A DNA stretch of 64,000 bases from Hexactinellida sp. DTS-2022 (Eukaryota; Porifera; Hexactinellida). Within the stretch, counting starts at the first letter, position 1, and each line of letters starts with the position of its first letter. The notes under the pieces were generated by a model that ran no database searches, had not been told where the DNA came from, and was given only the letters and a program-made list of their open reading frames with translations. The stretch lies in the NCBI GenBank assembly GCA_028753945.1, contig JAPNXP010000007.1:5270001-5334000 (forward strand). Direction: 5' to 3'. This document shows, one piece after another, positions 21,701-34,100 of this stretch. The translations under genes and the position numbers were made by a program.

Positions 21701-22105
21701 AGGCGAAGCAGCGACCTATTCGGCACCGGATCTGCTCTCGCTTTCACGAAAAAGCTCCTGAAAGGACTCAAGGACGTAGAGAATATATACACACAGCACA
21801 TACCGCTACTGGCCTCAACACTAGAAGCCGTCTTGAAAGGGAAACTTAAAGATATACAGTTCCCAGTAGCGAGCACAAATAATGTAGAGCGACCGCAGGA
21901 TATAATCGTGTTCATGGTAGGAGGTGTTACTTATGAAGAAACGCTAACTATCGCGAATATTAACAAGTCTAATCAGGGCGCAGTTAGGATTATCATCGGT
22001 GGCACAAATGTACACAATTGCCGTAGCTTTCTTAAAGAGGTTCTACAGGGCACTTATGCAGGGGGCGGAGCTAAAAAGGGAGCCATGAAGAATGACATTC
22101 CTTAG
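18776..22105 (+). CDS. VPS45: VPS45, Sec1/Munc18-family SNARE regulator, four exons
   Basis: VPS45 binds the syntaxin-16/Tlg2 type SNARE and controls endosome-to-Golgi membrane fusion. Exons are 18776-19393, 20256-20522, 20672-20995 and 21611-22105. All junctions fall between codons, giving 567 residues, the usual length. The start at 18776 aligns [18 protein letters not shown] with the family N-terminus; a further ATG lies four codons upstream. Motifs include [82 protein letters not shown] and [10 protein letters not shown]. Intron 3 carries a MITE R1 copy ending 22 bp before the acceptor, plus a 23-bp tandem duplication. Confidence 0.96.
21285..21330. repeat. two-copy 23-bp tandem repeat in VPS45 intron 3
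   Basis: The 23-bp unit starting CTAATCTTATGAGATAACAA occurs twice head to tail with no mismatch. It is probably a replication-slippage duplication. Confidence 0.85.
21421..21588. repeat. MITE R1 in VPS45 intron 3
   Basis: A 168-bp element beginning TACAGTAGATGTCGG and ending CCACTGTA, with inverted GGTTATAAG/CTTATAACC motifs inside. It is the same family as 770-935, where it lies in the opposite orientation, and 27791-27934. Confidence 0.88.
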
Positions 22106-22324
22106 GTTATAACGGTTGTTAGGTAAAGTGTGTGCATTGGTATTTGTAAATACTACGGTTGATATTATTGCTACGCACAATGGTATTACGTCACTAACGG
22201 GCTGCATTAGTTGCTTTGAATCAATAGGATACCTTATAATATATCTCATGGCTTAAGAAGTCATTGCATTTATTAGAGCCACGTTCTACCGTTAGGATTC
22301 TTGTTATGAAAAGTTAGCTTTAGA

Positions 22325-25300
22325 ATGGATACATCATTCGAACACAGTTATGCTTCGCTAATTATATCTGGCTTGACACCAGAAGCGAGGGCTAAAGAGC
22401 TAGAGAGAGAGCTGTTGATTACTCGCGAAAAACTTAACCAGGAGATAGGTAGATTAACGCGTGAGCAGTGCTCGATTCGTTCTGAGTTGGAGCGTTCTGA
22501 GGCCGCGAGACAGAAAGTGGAATTAGAGCTGACTCGGTCGCGGAAAAGGGAGGACGAACTCAGCGAACAAAACGAAGATTTGGAAAGTATATCGAAAGAG
22601 AGCCGCGTTAATCTAGAAGCAAAGGTTACTCAGCTTAGCAAGCAGTGTAGGGAATGGAAAATAACTTTAGATGCAGTGCATAGAGCTCGTGTGCAAGAAA
22701 AACAGGAGCAAGAGGTAGGGAATAATTATCCGCTTAATAGAGCCACCGGTTAATAGATTTCTCTGCTTAATAGAGATACTGGTTAATAGATTTCTCCGCT
22801 TAATAGAGATACTGGTTAATAGATTTCTCTGCTTAATAGTAAGACCACCGGTTAATAGATTTCTCTGCTTAATAGAGATACTGGTTAATAGATTTCTCCG
22901 CTTAATTGGGTCAAAACAACCTGGTCCCGAGGTGACTATTAAGCGGAATCGATTGTAATTAAATAGATGCCCTTTTTAACAAATGTACTTGTTAGTGTTC
23001 ATTTTAACGATTTTTAATTGAACTGACACATGTAAGAATTCTGACAACGATATATCATCGTCTGGGAAAACGTGTTTGGTTTACTGAACTAATGCACTAA
23101 ACCTGAGAAACATTACAATTTATAATGACACGGGGCTTTTATTAAGCCATTTTTATACCATTAAAAAATGCTATAGTGGCAGACTACGTATTTATCTAAA
23201 ATGTTATGACATAAATATAGGATGATATCAAGACCTTTTATATCTCTGAACTTATAAGATTTTCTGAGAGCGCTTCAACCGTTATTGTCATTATTCGCCA
23301 ACTGATAGTGTTATATCTCTATGACTTCTTAAGCTGTTTTTGTTACGTAAGTTGTAACGATAAATTAATGCTTCAGCATTAGTTTGCAACTGTCTAATCA
23401 GCTGTGAATTCAATGATTTCATTGTAACAGCAACAAAGCATTTACGTATTTACATTATCATTTTTTAGGTTTTATTGAAACAGAGAGATGAGAAGAACAG
23501 TCACAACTCTTTCGAGTTAGACAAACTCCGTCAGGATAATAGATCTAGAGAGACGGATATGATACAACTACAGCACAATTATGAGTCTATGGAAAAAGAG
23601 CTTTCTTCGACGAGAGAAATGAATAGGAAACTGTCTCAACAAAACGAGTTATTTTCCAGAGCTGTTGAAACGGGAAGAGAGGAGGCAATTGCTCTCCGTG
23701 ATGAGTTAAGAGTTTTCCAACAGAGCATTGAAAACGAACGCACTACTGCTATGGAAACTAAATGCAATAATGAAGTGTTGAGTATTAAGGTAATGTTTAG
23801 TTGGAGATATTTGGTAGAATACTTAGCAATTATTTATTTTAGGTGCATGATTTGGAGAGGCTGCTTGCATCAGAGCGTGAGATTTCGCGAGATTGTAGGA
23901 ATAATATGGAGCATCATCAAGAATCCCGGAAGGGGCTTGAGAAAAAGCGCGATGAAGATATTAAACTGTGTCAAGAGTTGAATGAGAAGTTGATACGTAC
24001 GGAGGCAGAACTTAGAGGGGTGGGTGACCAGCTGTTTACCAAAGAAAAGCTAATTATAGAACTGTCAGAACAGCTGAAACTACATCAAGATAACTTCTCT
24101 AAACTTAGGGATGAGTTAGAGAACACAGTGATACACCAATCTGAGTTATACGACGGATATTCGAAGGAAATAGGACAGATAGAGGCTGTTTTACAATCTT
24201 TTCAAAGAGACTCCTCTGTACACAAAAACAAAGTATGTAGACCGTATATTTCTAGACCAGTTTTTACTTACATACCTTTACCCATAGACGGCAGGGGCTT
24301 TTGGTCTACATAATTATATACGGTCTACAAATTTTTTGCTAATTTGTATGGGCTTTATAGACCGTCTACATATAAGGAAGCTCATTTGTTAACTCTCACA
24401 AATTATTTATTTCCTTTAGGAGCTCTCACAACAAATAAAGTCCCTACTGTCCCAGTTCCACACGGAGTTAGTGGCGAGCAGAGCCGAGTACAATCAGCTG
24501 AGAGATAACTTCGATAACCTCAACAGCGAGTACCGCACCTACCGAGACCTGATACAGGCTAACAGCGGAGCCATGAAGCAGGCAGACGAGAAGCTGAGTG
24601 TACAGGATGAAGTTATAACCGGGCTGAAAAGGGAGCTAGACACCAATGATAAGTTGTGTGTAGCACTACAACAGGATTTGGAGAAGATAACTAGAAAGAG
24701 ATCTCATGCTAAGGAAGAGCTGGAGAAAATACAGAAAATGAAACATTCAGAATGCGAGGCACATTCCAGGTATAGATATACCCAAATTTTAGATTTTTCT
24801 TATCCAATGATCTTCTACGTATAGTTGCAATTGTATACGAATCCCTAACTTCAATGACTCAGGATATTAATTCATCCCAGTGATCCTAAATACGTAATGC
24901 ATTCACAAATAGTTATTAATTCATATGGTTAATATTTGCTGATCAGAGATATTTAAAATAGTGCTATATTATCATCAAAAAAATTCTAAGTTGTATAATA
25001 TCACGTATTATACGTCATAAGGACTCGCGATGGTTGATTACCCCATATACAATGCAAATAATAACAATAGGAGGCATAGTTTAGCTTAGAATGAAAATTA
25101 AAAACTGGCCTTCTCGTTTCATGGCCTTCTCGGTGACATATTTAACCGTATATTAACAATTATTAAGTAGGTCATGATGTGAGTAATATTTACATACGTA
25201 TTATAAAAGTTTTTAATACAGTGGACTTGATTATAAGCGCATAATCTCTGAGATTAATGCTATTTAGCAAATTAATAGCAATACTTATTAATATTATTAA

Positions 25301-28300
25301 TTACTTAACACCAATTTCAACAACGTCAACATACATTTATTAAGTTTAATTATTTGTCTTAAATAGTAAATAAAATTAAATTTTCAATTCCCTACAGGTA
25401 TCTGCATTACTTATACCAACTCCTTGTACACGGCCAGAGTTCGACGCGTGTCCCACAAATAGGAGAACTTCCAAACTCCGCGGAAGAACTTGCTCCTTTA
25501 TCATGGAAACAGCTGGCCAGTATGGTGGCTGAACAGACACAGGCTAAACTGAATATAATAGCCGAGACTGAAAGGAGACTGAATCAATTTGATCAGAATT
25601 CTGTTGAACAAACAACTAAGTTTGTTCAGGCACGTATTGATATAACTATTACGTAATATAGCATCAATATTGTGCATATGCTCTAATTAAATCTCGATTA
25701 ATATAACCATACGTTATAGAAATAATAGTCATAAACAATTGAGTTATTGAAGGTAATTTTATTATCTCCAGCTGTATTGTTGTTATCTCTGCATGACGGT
25801 TTAACGGTTTAATTTAGCATTTGTCGTGTATTCGTAATGTAGGCTGGAATGTTTAATTAATTTATTTGCTAATTAGGTTCAGAGTCTGTACAAGAAGAGC
25901 TTGGACAAATGCGCTGATTTGGAGAACCATTTGGAGGCTGTTAGTCGCGAAAAACAAAACTTGGAGAAAGATATTTCTCAGACGCGAGAGCAATCTGCGC
26001 TTTCTAACAGGGAGAAAGCTGGAAGAGAGGAGGAGGTTTTGAGCCAGTTAAACGAACTTGAGGTTAGGAATCATGCACAAGAACAGGAGTTAGATGGAGC
26101 GTTTGAAGCTCTAGCAAAGCGAGAACAAGAACTAACCATGTTCCTTAGTGCCCTGGCCCTCCTCATTTCCACTCTAATCCCTACCATGAATGCCTGTACT
26201 GAATTGGCTGTTCAGAAGAAGTTTTTACACAGCGAATTCTCTAGACTGCACAAACTCAAGCAACAAGTATGTTCTATTATCTGTTAGTCATACATCTATC
26301 TACGTATAAAGCCATGCTTATATAGCTTTTGTTCATTATCATTCTTTATTTTTAAAAATTTTGCGTCATCAGTTTTCTAATAGCAAGAATACATTTCAAA
26401 ACTGAATCCCGATCAAGAAAATATGTAGAATGCAGATTTTATACGTACAATATTAATGTGCTTATCAGAGTATAACAATAAGCCATTGAATTGGAATTTA
26501 TTGTTTTGTAAAGCATATTTTGTGTTTTTAAAATGGAATTTTAGCTGTTTCGTTTCACTGAACTCTTTGTCCACAAAGAGTTACTTTTAAAAATGCTATT
26601 CTTGCAGTGTTTATTTAATCAGAACCAGACTGGTTGAACCTAACGATTAGATCAATGAATCCGTGACATAGTCGATTCATTGTTTGTGGGTCCCTAGGTC
26701 AATCTGAGATACGTATTATTTTTGATGGATTCTTCTATAATAGCTTCATTTATCATAGTGTCCGCTAATTTCTATGGAATGTTGTATAACTTCGCTTATT
26801 CTGCATTTACTGACTTGAGCACTGTCTAATGCGAAGCCCAAATGAGTGCTATACTCACTATACGAGATTCTTTTGATAAGCCACAGTCCTATCTAAACAA
26901 CACTGATTTTCCTGGCTCTGCAATGAAATCCTTGCACTCATTACTCATTAAGAAATCTAACATACAACTACCTATTAGATAATAGTATTGATGGCTTACA
27001 ATGCTTTTATTTGTTTTGTATTATTAAATATCAATTAGTGGGATTTACAGCTGGCTAGACTATTTGTGAACAGTCACCCAGGCATTAAAATCATTTTAAA
27101 ACAGACTTTTATTTGGATTCTATATCTCGAAAACATTAAGTACATTGGAGGCCATTAAAATATATGGTTAAACTAATTGGGGGATTTATTTTGAAATGTA
27201 ACATTTTCTGTATACTTTGGATAAAGTATTCCCAAACTATTTAACTCTTAGGTTTCAGTGTTGGTGTCTTCTCTGCAAGAGGAAGCTATTCTATCGGGAA
27301 TAGTGCCTTCTCCGCAGACCGCATTGTCGTCCCATTTGAAACGCAGCCCTTCTAAGCCCAACCCCACTCGTGTCCGTAGCGGCAGCATCGCCCAGTCTGT
27401 ATTCAGCGTACAGGACGAGTTCCTAAACTCACCCGCGATGAAGCTGAGGAGAGGAGTTCTTGTTGTAATGGCGACTAAAAGGTTCTTCTATATCTTCAAA
27501 GAGAAACGCAATACGATAAAGCTGCTTATGAAGGCTGGGTCTAGCGAAGCAGTGGCTACCACCACTTCGTTCTCAATCGCGCCCGGAGCTCCGCTTAACC
27601 AGGGGGCGAGTCAGCTCTCCGAGAAGAGAGACCCTTTCTATGACTGGATGGTAAGTGTCTGATACACTAACATCAAATGCTCGCTTTACATTGGGACTGT
27701 AAATAACTTGCTAATAGAACAATATTATTTCTATTAGAGCAATTGATATTACTCAAACTTCACTGTAAGTAGTTAATACGTATTGTACAGTTCAGTAGAT
27801 TTCGGATATAAGAACATCGGTTATAAGAACACATCGGATATTAGTTGGAAAACGGTTGCCATATACCTGTATAATTTATGCCGGTTATAAGAACATTAAG
27901 TGCAGTTCCCGACGATGTGCTTATAGCCACTGTAATGTTATTGTTTGTGTAGACCAGCCCAGACCTGCACGAGTTGGTAGTTAGAAACATGCTGGAAGCC
28001 TACGCGTATATTCGCAGCAAGCAAGAGAAGGAGCACGCCACCAGTCTCGGGCCAGACAGAGCTCTAGACATAACTATCGCCCCTTCGTATCACTCTGCTA
28101 GAGGCCCGCATCCAGCTGAGAACTCCCTCAAATCGCTACTAACGAATCTACAGGCATTCTTTCCATTCCACTTGTCAGTCCATTCCCCGAATGAGAGGTG
28201 GGACCACCAGGGGTGGGCGCCAGTGGGGACACGCCCCCCCTCCAGGGGTCGCGAGGGGTCGAGTCTCCTGACCCTCTTAGGGGAGGGACTCAGTGCTCAG

Positions 28301-30450
28301 ATCAGGAAGCGACAGAAGTTCGTTCCTGTAGAGGATATAGGCATGATGCTAGAAGCTGGTTAGTTCGTGTGTACTGTATAATCTCGTTATACCAAGTTAG
28401 TACGACCGTCAAAATGAGTTCGCCTTTCCGAAATTCGTATTAACCAATATAATTTATATTGAAAAGGCTTTCAAGGGCACTGAAATAGTGTTCTTATTAG
28501 CCATAATTTGGTATTACTTATTCTAACTAACGAGTTTCTACTGTAGTTACAAATATGATAGTATGTAATGTTTGTTTGTCTATTAGGATGTTTGGGACTG
28601 ATCTCACGACTGAGAGAGTCAGAAGTGACTAAGAACAAACTTCACCAGAACCTGATGAGATCTGAAAAGCAAGGAAACGAGCTGAGAACTGCTTGCCAAC
28701 AGGCGCTTAAAATGGAGGACCAGGTTGACCAACTAACATTCCAATTGAAGACTCATATTCCTAAGGAAAGATATGAGAACGTATCAGTAGAATTACAAGA
28801 GGTACATTATGAATAGCCTATCACCAATTTCGCCAATTGTTTATTCAATGGTCGAAAGTTCTTGTAATACAGCTAACATGTGTCCTACTGGTTATCTCTA
28901 ATCTATTCACCGTATTTTAATTGAGTATTTGAAGAGGGCAATTAATAGAGTAATAATAGAGTACTAATGGATTTCAATTAGTGTACATTACGGACTTAAG
29001 TTTTTAATTAATTATATTATTTATTATGTTTGCAAAATGTAGGAATAAATATGATTATTTTGTATCCCAAAGGAATTAATTAATTTTATAAATTTATATA
29101 TTTTCAGTCTATCGACCGTGAGCAACAAACCCAGACGGTTTTGATTTCCCAGACGGACAAGTTAGAACAGTTGAAAGGCAGACTTCAGAAGAATAATCTC
29201 GAGCTTCAAAGGAGAGAGAATTCTCTACAGGAATCTATACAAGAGTTATCTAATATCAAACAAGACTCTGCTAGAGCAAACCAACAATCCCGTTTGTCCG
29301 ACAGACAGCTAACTCAGATTCAGGACACGTACCAACAGTCGCAGGTACAGCTGAGAGACGCACAGCAAGCCTTACGCACATCTTCTCGCGAGAGAGAAAT
29401 ACTCGTTAAATACCTACGGAGAGCTAATCACATATTTGTGGAGGCCAAATCTAAATTACATTTATCCGCACACACGAATGCACCACTTGAGCTAGAACGA
29501 ATGATGTCGCCTAGCACAGAATTACTAAACAGCATTGAAGAGCAAAATAACTTCCCACAATTAGATTCATGTATGGTGACGGTAAGTTATTATCATATGT
29601 ATATTTGTGCTGTTGAGAATACGTAACATGTAGCTGGTATTACTCAACTAATTAGTATTACATTATGGAAATACTGTAATACTAATTAGTGTTACATTTA
29701 TGGAAATATTGTAGAACTCGGTTATAACATACATTAGTACGTACTATTTTTAACCAAAATATTATAGCAGTATGCATTTTTTATGAAATAAACTCGATTT
29801 GTATCTACTTGTTTTGAATTCTCGTGGGGGTACGTTTTAACCGAGTTCAACTATACTATATAATACGTACATTAATTTAATGCGAATACCCTATATAATA
29901 CGTACACTAATTTAATGCGAATACTCTATTAATGCGGTATTACTGTATGCAGGTAAAGACGTTCCTCGAGTTCTACCAGTACTCCTTGGGTCGCATAAGC
30001 TATCTGCATTCCCAGCTGTTGCAAACTCAGTCTCACGCGGCTGCTCTGAAACACGAAGTCGATGCTGCCACGCGGAGACAGCTGACTGAAGCGGCCATTA
30101 GCATAGATAATCCCAGTAGATTCTCCAGGCAATACTCGCCTCTGCAAGAAATCGCGCTTTCTCACACCTCCTCACATAATACGAGTCCTAAGATAGAAAC
30201 TTGTAACCCCCCTAGAATAGTATTTAGTGCGGTTAGTAACGGGCTACGAACTGACAGTCAGCTGACTGATACTCTATCTTTCGCTCCGCTGCAAGGAACG
30301 CCTATAAATGTCCCCGAAAGATCCGATACCCATTTGTCCTCTGACACTTATTTCCGACCCATTCCCTTCTCCCCGACCCCCTCAGAGCAGGGACAACAGC
30401 TGGGACACCATATTGCCCGGAGCCTAGAAGGGTACAATCTATCCACTTAG
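22325..30450 (+). CDS. CCDC171: CCDC171, large coiled-coil protein, eleven exons
   Basis: Exons are 22325-22714, 23469-23789, 23843-24232, 24420-24769, 25398-25629, 25877-26266, 27252-27650, 27953-28358, 28587-28801, 29108-29581 and 29953-30450. Phases agree at every junction and the product is 1354 residues, close to human CCDC171. Most of it is heptad-repeat coiled coil. Diagnostic non-coil blocks match in order: HYLYQLLVHGQ followed by LSWKQLASMVAEQTQAKL, the hydrophobic segment LSALALLISTLIPTMNACTE, LRRGVLVVMATKRF, and the C-terminal VKTFLEFYQYSLGRISYLHS block. Function is poorly known; a structural role is likely. Exons 1, 3 and 6 are each exactly 390 nt. Exon 5 appears to use a GC donor. 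The last 100 residues are Ser/Pro-rich. Confidence 0.9.
22727..22956. repeat. MITE R4, internally tandem-expanded, in CCDC171 intron 1
   Basis: A block related to R4 (see 40515-40703) that starts about 12 bp after the exon 1 donor. Inside, a unit of about 30 bp containing GCTTAATAGAGATACTGG and TTAATAGATTTCTC is repeated about five times with small changes. The right end returns to the R4 terminus and ends GATTGTA. Confidence 0.75.
24234..24372. repeat. MITE R11 filling CCDC171 intron 3
   Basis: Ends are TATGTAGACCGTATA and TATAGACCGTCTACATA in inverted orientation, with inner copies of GGTCTACA. The element begins one base into the intron, so the GTATGT donor overlaps its terminus. Without it the intron would be 48 bp. 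Confidence 0.7.
27791..27934. repeat. MITE R1 in CCDC171 intron 7
   Basis: Matches the VPS45 intron copy (21421-21588) over most of its length, with a shorter left half. It ends in TGTA 18 bp before the exon 8 acceptor. Confidence 0.85.
28372..28545. repeat. MITE R2 in CCDC171 intron 8
   Basis: A 174-bp R2 copy with ends AATCTCGTTATA and AACGAGTTTCTACTGTA. It starts 13 bp after the donor and ends 41 bp before the acceptor; the intron minus the element is 54 bp. Confidence 0.82.
29707..29855. repeat. MITE R6 in CCDC171 intron 10
   Basis: Inverted ends GTAGAACTCGGTTATAAC and TTTTAACCGAGTTCAACTATA. Degenerate R2-like or R6-like fragments follow up to the exon 11 acceptor at 29952. Confidence 0.7.
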
Positions 30451-31149
30451 CACACTTAAGCAATCAGTGATCCCTCAAGTTAAGAACACTCTATTTATAA
30501 CTCGTTTCTGCTAAATATATATGTGTTGTAGGATCCTTTATTCCCAACTATCTCATGATTTGCATTTTAATGTTAATCTATAATTATCCCTTAGTTAAGA
30601 GGTGAGTGTACCAGGTTAATTTCCCAATTCCCACAATCCAAATGCCCGTTAAGTAACTATGGAAAATGTATTAATCTACACCTGGCTCCATAGTGAATAA
30701 ATATGTTTTAATCCCACCCTTTTCAGATGTGTGTAGGAGGTTATGTTAATATGTGCAACGTAAATTTGTAAGTTTCCCCAGATTTTTTGTAGCGTAAGCA
30801 GTTAAATTGCTTTCAGTTTGATACAAATTTGATACTTATTGCACGTAATGGATTTAGTGTTGGTACGTATTTTGTGCTCACATACCTAGACTTATTTAAT
30901 ATTATATTTGCCTTTCGCTTCTCGCCCTTACCAAGTGGTTGAAAATAATGTTTCAATCACTATGCGAACAAATTAAATTCGTTTAAGTTAGAGTAATAGG
31001 ATAATCAATTATTGGAGCATTTAGTGATATGTTGTAATCGTAAAATTAAATTACTCACTCAGCTGAATTAATATTGGTGAGAACATCGGTATATACAGCC
31101 CTTAGTTACGTAATTACCCTATTGGTATGTCTGATTTGATTAGAGGTTA
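30451..31149. other. intergenic, CCDC171 to ARMH1
   Basis: About 700 bp of AT-rich DNA between same-strand genes. It should hold the CCDC171 3' UTR and the ARMH1 promoter. No repeat or additional open frame recognised. Confidence 0.5.
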
Positions 31150-34100
31150 ATGTCTGAGACTCGTAACTTGAGATCCTACTTCACGGAATGGGACAGGGGC
31201 GTGGTTAAAGCGAGAGCAGAAATCTTATCGGATTTCATACAGGATTCCAAAGGAATGACAGCTCCAGAATTGGAGCAACAATTTGAGTTGGGAGCTAGTC
31301 TCTTCTTGGCTAGAATAACTTCGTGGCTACGACTCTCTTATTTGTCAGAAAAATCTCATTTGTCGCTTCAACTAAAATCTATTGCTATCTTCATTACTGC
31401 AGCCAATGGAACAAGGTTGGTAAATAATTATATTTATTATTATTCCTATTTAGTAATTTCTCTATTTCGAAAATCTAATTTGCCTTTTAATATTTACTGG
31501 AAGACCAAAGAGCTTATTTTCAGGAATATAATGACAGTAACTTTACTTGGTTACACTCTGTTGTTGCTTTTAACTTTATTCAGTTTTGATAACCTCGTAT
31601 TTCACTGTTTATAATTATTCATCAGTCTTTGAATTAATTAACTAATTTGTTTTAATAATGTTTCTTCGCTGTATGCTTTCCCCATAATTTATCAGTTCTG
31701 TAATATGAAACATCTGTCTGATAAACTGAAGAATAATTCATTGTTAACTGTTCCCTTTATTGTTATCATTTGAATGAATTCATTTATGTTTATAGTTCCA
31801 ATATTGTCCATATTAATATTTTGTTCGCAATGATCCGCGTTTCTATTAAGCTTCTATTTACAGTAATTATCTACTAATAATTAGCGAGATTTTACAGCGA
31901 AATGGCGAGTCAGATTGCATCAGGTAGCTCTGATGAAAATTCAGAGAATTCACAGCCTTCACAGCATGCCATTATGAAATCCCTTTCAAGTACTCCAATG
32001 TCTTTCTACGAGGCTTTAGTTGACAGATATCTGAACGCAGACCAATTCCAAGTTCCGACTTTTGTACTTTTCGACGAACCGCCTGAGACAAACTTTGAGA
32101 GTGACGGTTGTAAACTCGGGAAACTTAAGATTTTAGGTTTGGACCATAAGCACATAATCAGTGCTGGTATACCCACTGAGGGTTTAGCATCGCTTTGTCC
32201 TAACGTAACACTTCTGCATTTAGCTAAGAACTTCATACAAGACTGGTCTGAGATAGAAGCTATTCTCCGCGAATTTCCACACCTCGAGGAGTGCAACTTG
32301 CAGAGGACTACCTTTACTATGACACCTAAAGAAATCGCGAATATCTCACCTCAGATTATATGCGCGAAACTTCACACTCTTAATCTAACCCACACACTGA
32401 TCGGTTGGCCAGAAATACAACACATTGCACTGCAGTGTCCGAATATTAGAGATCTCGATTTATTCGGAAATGGAATTAGTTCAATATCAGTTGAAGCTCT
32501 TAAAAGTATTTCTAAAATAGTTGTACTAACTCTCTCGCAAAACTCAATAACCTCTTGGGGCGAAGTTTTGAAATTAGGCGTTCTAACTAATTTAGAGACT
32601 TTACACTTAAATGATAATCCTATTTCTTTCGATGGCTATAATGCAGAATCAATTGCATTAGAAACTCTATCTATTCAAGGAAATGAGAACTTTACCTCAA
32701 ACACAAATGAGGAGTTAGTTGCGAAGTCAAATAGCCAGATTCCTTTATTCGCTTCGTTATTGGCTTTATCTCTCGCAGCTGTGAATCTATGTAGATGGCA
32801 CGAATTGGATATTATCGCTGATTTTCCCGCACTAAAGAGTGTACGCTTAAGAGACATCCCACTCGCTAGCGACCTCCCTCAGCCAGAAAGACGCAAGTTA
32901 TTCCTAACTTGGCTCCCGAATATCGATAAACTTAACGGAAGCACTTGCGATAAAGAAGAACGCTTGAGTGCAGAAAGATTCACGATTCGATATTTTTCTT
33001 CTCAGGAATATAAGCCTTTGTTTATTCCTCGCCTGATTAAGAAGCATGGCGATTTGAAACAAATAAGGGACATTGACATTTCATTTGGTTATAAGGAAAT
33101 TGTTGAGGTTGAATTTATCTTTAATAATAAGACATGGCGTCGTCAAAAAATCAGTGTTAAACAGACTGTTAAAGATTTAATTTTTTGGTTGAAAAAGGAG
33201 TTAGTTGTCCCAAGGAATTCGTTTCTTGTGTATCACCAACCTGCTTCTGCTAGCTACAACTTGGATGATATGAGAGAGCTCTATATGTCGTCTCTCCCAC
33301 TGAGTAGATTCAATATTCGCGATGGAGATCAAATTGTTATCAACATGATCGCTAAAGTGTGAAGTGTACTGTGTGAACTTTGAACTTTTGGAGTTATAGA
33401 CTTCAGTTTTTACTGTATAACTCTGTGATTAATTTGTTTTGATTGAATTTTATTCTTGTAAATTATTCCAACATTTTCACTTTGTGTTTTCTGATATTTG
33501 TTATGTGAATAGCATTGTAGCATGGCTCAGTATTACTTTTCAATGGGATTGATAGATGAGAACTTCACAACAGCATTCACGAACTTAAATCGCTTTGAAG
33601 ACGCAAACTATTCAGAATTTTTACAACTACTTTTGGTGTTTTTATCAAACCCGAAAGAACCACAACAATTTATTTCCAAATTAGAGAAATACTCTGATGC
33701 ACTCAATATCCAGTTCGCTGCTCTACAGCAAATAGCTAAAGCATTGCTGCTATTTTTTCGCGGTTGTTTACAGCGATCTCTCGCAATAACTCAGATTTCA
33801 GAAGACCTTTCCAACCTTGGTTTGAATGAAGGCAAGGTAAACCTCTTATCCCAAATCTGGTCTCATTCTTATGGAGTTATTTCAAACGTGAATCAACAGA
33901 GAGTTCTTACAATTCACCAGTTAGGAGATCTCGAGTGGAGATTTGGTGTTACTACAGGAAATTCTTTGGCCAGTAAAGTTGGGAAGATATTTCTTCAAAT
34001 GAAATTTAAGATTGTTACTGGCGAGATAATTAGTATTGAGATGAGCATTGAACAGTTCTATTCGTTCCTTCACGAAATGGAGAGGGCTAGAGCAAGCATA

